DNA from: an uncultured bacterium
Lineage (GTDB): Bacteria; Patescibacteriota; Gracilibacteria; BD1-5; UBA2023
NCBI GenBank assembly: GCA_903908595.1
Contig: CAIVSN010000060.1
Location: forward strand, 1 to 34,871
DNA: 34,871 bases
Reading direction: 5' to 3'
Part shown: positions 27,864 to 34,871 of the stretch, piece by piece
How positions within the stretch are numbered: the stretch's first letter is position 1
Layout of the letters: each line of letters starts with the position of its first letter
Position numbers and translations under genes: made by a program
The notes under the pieces: generated by a model
What the model was told of the DNA's origin: nothing
The model's database searches: none
Seen by the model: the letters and a program-made list of their open reading frames with translations, nothing else

Positions 27864-29321
27864 TTACGGCGGCCCGGCGGTCACGGCCGTTCACGCAGCC
27901 CCTGCCGTTCACGCGGTTCCGGAAACAAAATATATGATATTCGTGAAGATCATCTTGCCTCTGAATTCACCCGTATAGGCCAGCGTTTTTTCTCAATATT
28001 CCCCACACTTCAGATCAATTCTTTTAGAGGCGAGAAATTTGCTTGGGATGGTAAAATCCGCACTGAAATTCTCTTTGTCAGTAAGCGAATCCGAGGACTG
28101 TATCGAGCAATTTCTCCCGTTTACTCACGTAACCTTGTAGACTCAATTCTCGTTCGTGATTTGCGGGGATAACGTTATTGCGCTGGAATTGCTGGAATCA
28201 TTTTTCATTGTCCGATTCGTTATGGCTACCGATCAATTTGAAATCTTGACAGTCCTGTTTTCATAATCAAAATTTTCGTCGTTAAGCGAACGTACGAGAT
28301 AATTTCATCCGACGCACAGGAAATCGTTACTGTAGACATAACTTTTCCCACCCCACGTACCAGGACTATAATAATCCCCCCCTATGGCCGACAGGGTCTG
28401 CGTTGTTCCCGGGGTGCAGATTTTTCAATTGGCAAATCAGTGTACCGCACTGCTTAAAGTCAATCATTGGTCCTTGACGTATCCGTCGATTTCTGCTTGT
28501 ACCGCTTTTTTTCTCCTATCCATTTCAGTAGGGTCCATATTGGCTGGAACCGTATACTCGACGGTTTTTACGATTTTCCCGATTCCCACGGGATCCAAGA
28601 ATTGCATTGGCAGGTTTTGGTCGTACAACGAGGCTTCGTTGGATCAAACTAGGCAGAGGGGAAAATTGTCGGAAGCAGAGTAATTGCAAACGCATGACAT
28701 GCCTTCCATGTTACAGGTTTCCGTTTGTGTGCTCTTATAGGAAATGCCACTCCTCGGCGTAAATGGTACCGTACTGGGACACGATGCGGATTTGATGGTC
28801 GTTCCACAAGTCATCTGACAGCTTCCGTCTCAGTTACATATCCATGAAGGGGGGGTGGCGGTGGCCTCGGTGGCTACGGTGGCTACGGTGGCGGTGGCTA
28901 CGGTGGCGGTGGCTACGTTGGCTGCCGTAGCCGGAGTCCGGATCGCGTATACCCTCGGGTAGATATACTGGAACAGGAACGCGTATTCGCTCCCGTACGC
29001 CGCACGCATGTCGTTGTCGAGCTTGTCGACCTTCGCGAGATAAGCGTCGACGTAGGCCGTGTAGAGGGAGGCGTTCACCGGGTTTCCGCCCTTCTCCGCC
29101 GCCTTCGCCCTGACCTTCGTGACGACCCCGTCGAGGATCGGCGCGCCTTGGCCCGCCGTGAGGCTCGAGAGCCTGGCGTCGGCCGCCGCGTCGATGGAAG
29201 CATACGGGGTGGAATGCAGCATCTGGCCGCTTCCGACGGCCATGAAGGCGGCGAGCGCGGTCGCCGAGAACGCGACGAATGCCGCGAGATATTGCCCGTA
29301 GGCCTTCGGCAGGGGTTGCAT
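27864..29321 (-). CDS. Surface protein 3: shared N-domain with a second variable C-terminal region
   Basis: About twelve TGA codons read as Gly give one 485-residue protein ending in TAA. The N-terminal 135 residues ([20 protein letters not shown] membrane segment, then [17 protein letters not shown]) nearly equal those of surface protein 2, including the upstream region. A linker of Ala/Thr/Val repeats ([20 protein letters not shown]) follows. The C-terminal 320 residues have cysteine-rich parts ([25 protein letters not shown]) and a long strand-rich domain, then a Gly/Ala/Thr tail. It shares no clear similarity with the C-terminal parts of the other two. Anchoring by the N-terminus with an exposed variable end is inferred. 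Confidence 0.8.
28848..28925. repeat. GGTGGCTAC minisatellite in surface protein 3
   Basis: Repeats of GGTGGCTACGGTGGCG and GTGGCTACG encode the Ala/Thr/Val linker right after the shared N-domain. Such short units could vary in number between strains. Confidence 0.7.
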
Positions 29322-29352
29322 ATGCGTGAAGTGAGGGATACGATACGGGGAC

Positions 29353-29381
29353 ATTGTAGGACTGTCTTTCGGGAAAAGCAA
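29353..29381 (-). promoter_or_regulatory. Promoter of surface protein 3
   Basis: On the minus strand TTGCTT (29376-29381), 17 bp, TACAAT (29353-29358), about 32 bp before the start codon. It matches the other two family promoters. Confidence 0.65.
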
Positions 29382-29430
29382 ATGGAAATGGGGGGTGTGT
29401 GTCGCCCCATTCGTTTTTTCAAAATCCGAC

Positions 29431-29460
29431 TTGACCTTAAGCGCCCCGACCGGGTATACT
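29431..29460 (+). promoter_or_regulatory. Promoter of the alcohol dehydrogenase gene
   Basis: TTGACC (29431-29436), 18 bp, TATACT (29455-29460), 44 bp before the start codon. It is divergent from the surface protein 3 promoter. Confidence 0.65.
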
Positions 29461-29504
29461 GTCGCGGAAATATCCGCAGTACCTATTTTTACCCAAACCC
29501 AACC

Positions 29505-30551
29505 ATGATTACCGCAAACGCACGGGCCGTTTTTGGCCCGACCGATTCGTTCCAGACCATCGCGATCGAACGTCGCGACCTCGGGCCCAAGGATATCCTG
29601 ATCGAAATCAAATACGCCGGAATCTGCCATTCCGACATCCATAGCGCCCGCAACGAATGGGGCCAGGCGCGCTATCCGATGGTGCCGGGGCACGAGATTG
29701 CCGGCATCGTCACCGCCGTGGGTTCCGAAGTCGGCAATTTTGCCATTGGCGACCGGGCGGGCATAGGGTGCCTGGTCGATTCCTGCCGGGAGTGCGGGCA
29801 CTGCCACGACGACGAGGAGCAGTACTGCAAAGGCGCCGTCTATACGTACGGGGGCATGGGAAAAGACGGGAAAATTACCCAGGGCGGGTACTCCACCCAC
29901 ATCGTCGTTACCGAGGATTTCGCGCTCCACATTCCCGAGAGCATCGGGCTTGACGTCGCGGCACCGCTGCTCTGCGCCGGCATCACGACGTATTCGCCGC
30001 TCCGGCACTGGAACGTCGGGCCCGGCAAGAAAGTAGCCGTGGTCGGGCTCGGTGGGCTCGGGCACATGGCCGTGAAATTCGCCCACGCGATGGGGGCGGA
30101 AGTGACCGTGCTTTCGCATTCCATGAAGAAAAAAGACGACGGGATGCTTTTCGGGGCCGACCATTACTACGCGACGAGCGAAGCGGAAACCTTCGGAAAC
30201 CTTGCCGGCACTTTTGATTTCATCCTCAATACCGTGAGCGCGAAGATCGATCTCGACGCGTACCTGTCGCTCCTCGACGTGAATGGTACGATGGTCAACG
30301 TCGGCGCCCCGTCCGACGCGCTTTCCATCAGCGTGTTCTCGCTTATCATGCAGCGGAAGTCGTTTGCCGGATCGCTCATCGGCGGTATCCGGGAGACCCA
30401 GGAAATGCTCGATTTCTGCGCGGAACACGGCATCGCCCCAGAAATAGAAATCATCTCCGCGGACTCCATCGACGAGGCATTCGAACGGGTGCTCAGGTCC
30501 GACGTCCGATACCGGTTCGTGATCGATGCGGGTACGATATCGGAGGCGTAG
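29505..30551 (+). CDS. Zinc-dependent alcohol/aldehyde dehydrogenase
   Basis: This 348-residue protein is a zinc-containing medium-chain dehydrogenase that oxidises alcohols or reduces aldehydes with NAD(P)H. Catalytic zinc ligands are visible as Cys41 (GICHSDIH) and His63-Glu64 (GHEIAG). The structural zinc site is Cys94, 97, 100 and 108 in [15 protein letters not shown]. The nucleotide-binding loop [20 protein letters not shown] lies near residue 175. The pattern is closest to the YahK/cinnamyl-alcohol type, which usually prefers NADPH, but the substrate cannot be told. The ATG and length fit the family, the stop is TAG, and no TGA is used despite many glycines. A strong promoter precedes it. 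Confidence 0.9.
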   Translation: MITANARAVFGPTDSFQTIAIERRDLGPKDILIEIKYAGICHSDIHSARNEWGQARYPMVPGHEIAGIVTAVGSEVGNFAIGDRAGIGCLVDSCRECGHCHDDEEQYCKGAVYTYGGMGKDGKITQGGYSTHIVVTEDFALHIPESIGLDVAAPLLCAGITTYSPLRHWNVGPGKKVAVVGLGGLGHMAVKFAHAMGAEVTVLSHSMKKKDDGMLFGADHYYATSEAETFGNLAGTFDFILNTVSAKIDLDAYLSLLDVNGTMVNVGAPSDALSISVFSLIMQRKSFAGSLIGGIRETQEMLDFCAEHGIAPEIEIISADSIDEAFERVLRSDVRYRFVIDAGTISEA

Positions 30552-30610
30552 GGGGGCACTGCAAGGCGCGAACTTCTCGTACATTTTTTTCTTGCCCTGA
30601 AATTTTTAAT

Positions 30611-30639
30611 TTGACAGGAACGAGCTTTCTGACTATATT
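30611..30639 (+). promoter_or_regulatory. Promoter of the Fur-decarboxylase-cysteine synthase genes
   Basis: TTGACA (30611-30616), 17 bp, TATATT (30634-30639), a near-consensus promoter 31 bp before the Fur-family start. The GATAAATGATAC just after it resembles two Fur-box hexamers. That would allow autoregulation, but one short match is weak evidence. Confidence 0.65.
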
Positions 30640-30669
30640 TGCTCCGATAAATGATACTAAGTCTCAATT

Positions 30670-31080
30670 ATGGATATGGATATCGAACGCTTGCTCAAAT
30701 CGCATGGCAAAAGCGTGACGCCGGAAAGGAAGGCCATATTCGAGGGCATGTCTGGCCTCCGTCTCTTTCGGGTCAAAGATCTCCTCGCCATGTTTCCAAA
30801 TACCGGCAGGGCGAGCGTTTTTCGCACGGTTCAGCTTTTTGCCGAAATGGGATTGCTTCGGAAGCTCAGCTTCGGGGATCGGTGAGAGTATTACGAGATT
30901 GCTACGGATTCCCATCACGAACATTTCGAATGCGGGAAATGCCATGCGATATTTCGTTTTGACGCCGGATTCATTTGCAATTCGCTCGGATACCTTGCGA
31001 GGAAACAGTGATTTTTCCTACAAAGCCATCAGATTCTCCTTTCCGGCACTTGTTCCGTCTGTTATCAAAACCATGCGTAA
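30670..31080 (+). CDS. Fur-family metal or peroxide regulator
   Basis: This 136-residue protein ends in TAA and has TGA-coded Gly at 72 and 114. The N-terminal winged helix is clear: VTPERKAIF at 16-24 and RASVFRTVQLFAEMGLL near 48-64, matching the recognition helix of Fur, Zur and PerR. The C-terminal half has the metal motif HHEHFECGKC at 82-91 and a second cysteine pair CSVC at 128-131, which together form the structural zinc site. Which metal or signal it senses cannot be decided by eye. It is the first gene of a compact plus-strand run, 20 bp before the decarboxylase, so it probably controls that run in response to a metal or oxidant. Confidence 0.88.
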
Positions 31081-31100
31081 GAACCCGAATCCCCATCCTC

Positions 31101-32375
31101 ATGAAAATAACGAAAGCGTCCATTCCCGATGAAATCCGGGGAATTCTCTCCTGAGATACGGAATCGATAGGGGTGGTGATTCCGGCGCAAATCGAGCGGA
31201 ATATCCTCGATTTCGAAAACGTGCTCAAAAGCTATAGGTTTCCATCGGCAATCCATACGGTCATGAAGGCGAATGCCTCGCCCTCGATACTCGCGGCAGG
31301 GAAGCGGCATGCCTGCAGAGTGGACGTCTCATCCCGGGGAGAACTCCAAAAAGCGCTGTCGGCATGATACGGCGGTGACGAAATTACCGCCAACGGTCCG
31401 AAAAACCAGGGATTTCTCGAGCTCTGCATTGATGTGGGCGCGACGATTGCCATCGACGGAATCTCCGAGCTCCAACGGCTTCCCATTATGGTTCCTCCGG
31501 GCAGGATGCAAAAAATACTCGTGCGCCTCTCCTGATTCGAAGGGGCGAGATCCACGCGGTTCTGAGTCCTCCGGGAACACTGGGAAACGTCATTGGACAT
31601 TCTCGAAGAAAACAGGGAGAAATTGGAGGTCGTCGGATATTCGTTCCATATCGATACTCGCGATTTGGAGGTCAGGAAGGCGGCGTTTTGGGAATCGTTC
31701 GAGTATATCAAACTCTTGAAAAAATCGGGCTTTTCACCGGGCATTGTCGATATTTGAGGCGGATATGGCGTACGGTACCGGGACGACACGAGCGTAAAAA
31801 ACGAATCGTGCCATCGGTTTCACCTCGGATCCCGCATGTATCCCCAGGACGACGGGCCGATTTGAGCCGATTTCCTGGAAAGATTCCTTTGAGATCCGGG
31901 GGCACACGGCGTTTCCATAGGCAAGTTTTTGGAGGAAAACGCCATGGGGCTCTGGATCGAGCCGGGAAGGAGCCTCCTGCGGGATGCCTGATACGTCGCC
32001 ACCAGCGTCATATCGGTGCGAAAAGACCGTCTCGACACTTCGATCGTGCTCGACTCGAACTCCTTTTCCCTCGGAATGCGGGAAGAGGAACTCCCGACGG
32101 ATCCGTTCCTGTTCGGAGGAGGGGATTGAGCCGGCCATGAAGTGGATTGATCCGGCCATTCGTATTCGCTGTTGGGAAACCTCTGCCTGGAGAGTGATAT
32201 GTTTTTCTGTCGCAAGGTCCGATTCGACCGGGAAGCGGAGATAGGGGATATCGTCGTTTTCCCGGATATCGGGGCGTACCATATGGACTTTTACGAAACG
32301 GAAAGCCTCTCCCACCCCAAAAAATCCCGATTTTTTCAGTGGGGCCATGCCGTATTTCCCGATAATTTTTTGTAA
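31101..32375 (+). CDS. PLP-dependent fold-type III decarboxylase (LysA/SbnH-like)
   Basis: Ten TGA codons read as Gly join this into 424 residues ending in TAA. It matches the diaminopimelate/ornithine-type decarboxylases, which use PLP to remove CO2 from amino acids. The PLP lysine is K56 in HTVMKANAS. The phosphate-binding DIGGGYG at 217-223 has its first Gly from TGA. EPGRSLLRDAGY runs from 287, with Gly297 from TGA. The C-terminal catalytic motif is CLESD with Cys362, and GAY with Tyr393 closes the site. The family includes LysA, NspC and siderophore enzymes such as SbnH. The linked cysteine synthase-like gene and Fur regulator make a role outside lysine synthesis plausible. The next gene starts 1 bp after its stop. 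Confidence 0.88.
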
Positions 32376-32376
32376 T

Positions 32377-32874
32377 ATGACACTCTTTGCCTGACTCACG
32401 GATTGACGCGAAGCATGAACCGACGCTCCCGGAACCTATCTGGGGACGGTTTCGAACCGGTTGAAAAGCCAAAAACGGAAGGTCGTCGCCGAAACGCTCT
32501 GATCGGCCTATCTCGTAACGAGGCCCGACCCCAGCGTGCTCGATATCCGAGATTCCGCTGCCATCTGGAGCTTCATGGCATCGGAAAACCTCGAATGCGC
32601 GTTCTATTGCGATCCGCTGACCGGAGTGGAAACCGTGAGGAACCTCACGTCGATCATCGCCCGAGACCTTCCGGATTCGAAATTCGTGCACGTCTCGATC
32701 CACCCGAACTATCGGAAGGCAAAGGAAACGGACAAAAAATCCTTCGGCAGCCTCCTCGCGTATTTCGAGGTGGAATTGAAGGATTTCCCCCAGGATGCCG
32801 CCCAAGCGTCCGGAGTGCTCGACGAGTTCAGAACAATCCACAATCTCGCGATATCATGATTCTCGAATCCATAG
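32377..32874 (+). CDS. Unknown protein between decarboxylase and cysteine synthase genes
   Basis: The frame has 165 codons with five TGA-coded glycines and ends in TAG. The text is credible from about residue 18: TYLGTVSNRLKSQKRKVV, IWSFMASENLECAFYCDP and KFVHVSIHPNYRKAKETD. There is no signal peptide or membrane segment, and I recognise no family. It begins 1 bp after the decarboxylase stop and overlaps the start of the next gene by 19 bp, so all three are probably cotranslated. A small subunit or an extra enzyme of the same pathway would fit. The first 15 residues, with three TGA codons, are less certain, so a later start is possible. Confidence 0.6.
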
Positions 32875-34118
32875 TTCAGCATATCTGAAATACGCCGCTC
32901 CTTCGTATCCCGGAAACGGTTCACGGCATCGAAGGGCTCCGGATATACGCCAAGCTCGAGTACCTGAACCCGTTCTGATCAGTGAAGGATCGGACGGCTC
33001 TCTGACTGCTGGCGGAAAGCGGGGGAAAAGACCTGATCGAATCGTCGAGCGGCAATACCGCGAAAGCCCTGTGAGTCCTCGCGAGCCTCTCGGGCAAAAA
33101 ATTCCTGACGGTTACGAATCGCATCAAGTTACGCGAAGTGGCCGACGTTTTGCGAATTATCTGAGTGGAAATCGAGAGTCTGCCTCCCGGATCCGAATGC
33201 CCGGATCCCCACGATCCCAATTCGCCGTTCTGAACGATTCGGAAAATCATGGAAAACCAACCGTGAAAGTACCATTGGACGGATCAGTACACGAATGCCG
33301 CAAACCCTCAAATCCATCACGACACGACGGCGCGGGAAATCGACGGGGACATCGGTTCCCCGGATTATTTCTTTGCCTGACTCTGAACCACGGGAACGAG
33401 CCGGGGAATCGTGGAATATTTTCTCGAAAAGCGATCCGGCATGCGGAGCGTGGGCATAATCGCCGAAAGCGGATCATATATCCCCGGGATCCGGAGCGGC
33501 AGAGAAATGGAGGAAGTGGGACTGTTTCGGAAGGATTGCTACGAGGACTTCGTACCGGTACGCGATCTGGACGCCATCGACGGAATGCTCATCCTCGTCC
33601 GAAAGTGCGGAATGCTCGTCTGACCGACTACCGGAGCCGTTTTCCATGGGATGAAATCCTATCTCCGGTCGCTCGATCCGACAAGCCTCAGGGGAAAGAA
33701 CGCGGTATTCGTCGCCTGTGACCGGGTCGAGCCATACGTGGGCTACATTCGGGAGAAATGCCCGGCGTTATTTGAAACCGGAGATACGCGAGTCGAGGCA
33801 TCTCCCGCTCTCTGAGATTCGAAAACGGCAACCTTGGACGATCTCCGCAACGGAAACCACCTCGTGATCGACATGCGATCGTACCCGTCCTACGAGCTTT
33901 GGCACCTGCCGTGAAGCATTTCGTTCCCCTATCATAGGCTGCAGGGGTATCTCAAGGACCGGTACCTTCCGTTCCCAAAGGAAAAATCCATAGCATTCGC
34001 ATGTCCGTTCTGAGAGGAATCGGTCCTGATGAGCCGGATGGCAAACGGAATGGGGTACGATTCATATTCGCTGGAAGGTTGAATTTCTCGTTTGATAGGA
34101 GGATTCGGGTATTCGTAG
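32856..34118 (+). CDS. Cysteine synthase-like protein fused to a rhodanese domain
   Basis: Fourteen TGA codons read as Gly give 420 residues ending in TAG. Residues 1-310 are a fold-type II PLP enzyme of the cysteine synthase/cystathionine beta-synthase family. IGNTPLLRI starts at 10 (Gly11 from TGA). NPFGSVKDR contains the PLP lysine K44 and TGA-coded Gly41. SSGNT is at 64-68, and GLGTTGT at 175-181 has two TGA glycines. VGPTTGA closes the site. Residues 325-420 are a rhodanese domain: LVIDMRSYPSYELWHLPGSI, the active-site loop CPFGEES with Cys383, and SLEGGISRL. The enzyme joins a sulfur or nitrogen nucleophile to a serine-derived substrate. The rhodanese could supply or carry sulfur. SbnA-like diaminopropionate synthesis is an alternative. 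Confidence 0.92.
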
Positions 34119-34311
34119 GGGGTTCGTGTCACGGTATTGCCTCCAGGGCCTCATTTTTCACCAAAGCCACGTCGGATTGCCTTTTGGAAACGCCGATATC
34201 GCCTCGCGAAAATTCCCCCGTATTTCCAACATCGTTTGAAAATACGGGAAAACGATTATCCTGAGTCAGTACACCGTCATATACGACCCCATTCGCACAC
34301 CCGCTTCCTTT
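34119..34311. other. Intergenic region with a stem-loop
   Basis: CCCGTATTT (34217-34225) and AAATACGGG (34240-34248) form a perfect 9-bp stem with a 14-base loop between the rhodanese-fusion and kinase genes. No T-run follows on the plus strand. The minus strand shows a protein-like text here without a clear start or stop, so a gene remnant is possible. Confidence 0.35.
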
Positions 34312-34824
34312 ATGAGAATCTATGTCACCGGCCCCGCCTGATCCGGCAAATCCACCATCGCCAAACGGCTCGGGGAACGTTTGGGAATCCCGGTCGTCCA
34401 CTTGGACGATTTGCTCTGGAATCCGGACTGGACGGAAAATGCCGACTACGGAAAACTCCAAAAAGAAGCCATCGGAATGCCGAACTGGATTATAGAATGA
34501 CCCAGTTGTTCCATTGTCAAATCCATGCATGGCATAGACAGGATCATTGTATTGGATTATCCGCCCTTAGGCAACGCGTTTCGGATTTTGGCGAGACACG
34601 TCAAATCCAAATATTTTTGCGAAGCAAGAATCGGGATGAAAATGCCCGATAGGCTGAATCTCGGGCTGATATCCAAGACCTTTGCATGGAGAAAGAGACA
34701 GCTTCCCCGGCTTCTTGAGAATATCAGGCTTGCGGGGTTGGAAAATAGCATTAAATGGGTTTTAACCTGACACCTACTTTGCGAAACATATTCGAAAAAT
34801 CAGTTCAGTCTTACCCTCTACTAA
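34312..34824 (+). CDS. Small P-loop nucleoside/nucleotide kinase-like protein
   Basis: Three TGA codons read as Gly give 170 residues ending in TAA. The Walker A loop is GPAGSGKST at 7-15, where Gly10 is the TGA codon. HLDDLLWNPDW and WIIEGPSCS follow as in the adenylate-kinase-related FlaR/topology-modulation proteins, whose members read WIIDGN at that point. Near the end FAWRKRQLPRLLENIR supplies the basic residues usual for the lid region. The protein probably phosphorylates a small molecule, but the substrate is unknown. It lies 193 bp after the cysteine synthase fusion, so it may or may not belong to the same transcript. The remaining 47 bases of the window show nothing. Confidence 0.78.
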
Positions 34825-34871
34825 GGGATGTGATAATGATTTACCCTGAATGAGGTGGTGTCAAGTTAAAA

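Noticed and set aside
28830-30584. A 584-codon minus-strand frame across the alcohol dehydrogenase
   Set aside because: Only the part below 29321 is real (surface protein 3 N-domain). The rest is antisense to the dehydrogenase, which has complete zinc and NAD motifs.
34129-34530. Minus-strand frame antisense to the kinase start
   Set aside because: The part opposite the kinase is a shadow of a gene with a clear P-loop. The part at 34129-34311 reads rather like protein but has no start or family, so it is only noted.
30670-34824. UGA as tryptophan (code 4) instead of glycine
   Set aside because: The codons fall on invariant glycines (IGNTP, GGG, P-loop, EPGR-DAG) where Trp would destroy the site, and Trp is coded normally by TGG in the same genes.

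Overview
This window comes from a bacterium that reads UGA as glycine (genetic code 25), the code of the candidate-phyla lineages Absconditabacteria (SR1) and Gracilibacteria. Read with the standard code, about half of the genes break into short pieces. Read with TGA as Gly, the pieces join into full-length proteins, and the TGA falls on glycines that are invariant in well-known families: the IGNTP loop and the GxGTxGT loop of cysteine synthase, the GGG of a PLP decarboxylase, a P-loop, the GEFR and SSRIEG motifs of a Fic protein, and the PYRGRV motif of HsdM. Every intact gene placed here ends in TAA or TAG and none in TGA. All coordinates below use code 25. The phylum is inferred from the code alone; no rRNA or tRNA gene was seen.

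Layout. 1-5.3 kb: a tandem repeat, an HDOD signalling protein, a pseudopilin-like protein with a large C-terminal domain, and a surface protein with InlB-type repeats. 5.3-12.7 kb: a core, TGA-free block with a biotin-ligase-like protein, a giant AccA-AccD-AccC fusion, a phosphoribosyltransferase-like protein and a site-2 protease. 12.8-19.8 kb: a minus-strand operon of a MoxR-type AAA+ ATPase, two ankyrin-repeat proteins and an 888-residue HExxH + von Willebrand A protein. This is the best candidate in the window for an undescribed system. 20.0-25.1 kb: a decaying type I restriction-modification locus (broken hsdR and hsdM, no hsdS) that still holds an intact Fic gene and a Bro-N-like gene cut by a small transposable element. 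25.2-29.3 kb: one unknown gene and two more members of the surface-protein family. 29.4-34.9 kb: an alcohol dehydrogenase, then a plus-strand run of a Fur-family regulator, a PLP decarboxylase, an unknown protein, a cysteine synthase-rhodanese fusion and a P-loop kinase.

How the parts may work together. The ATPase and the VWA protein form the classic MoxR/VWA pair, and the ankyrin proteins between them could be adaptors or substrates. The Fur-decarboxylase-cysteine synthase genes look like one metal- or redox-controlled amino-acid or sulfur pathway. The three surface proteins share an N-terminal membrane-anchored domain and a promoter, but have unrelated exposed C-terminal parts. Three families of short non-coding inverted-repeat elements are scattered between genes. 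One has TA target duplications, as expected for Tc1/mariner-IS630-type elements.
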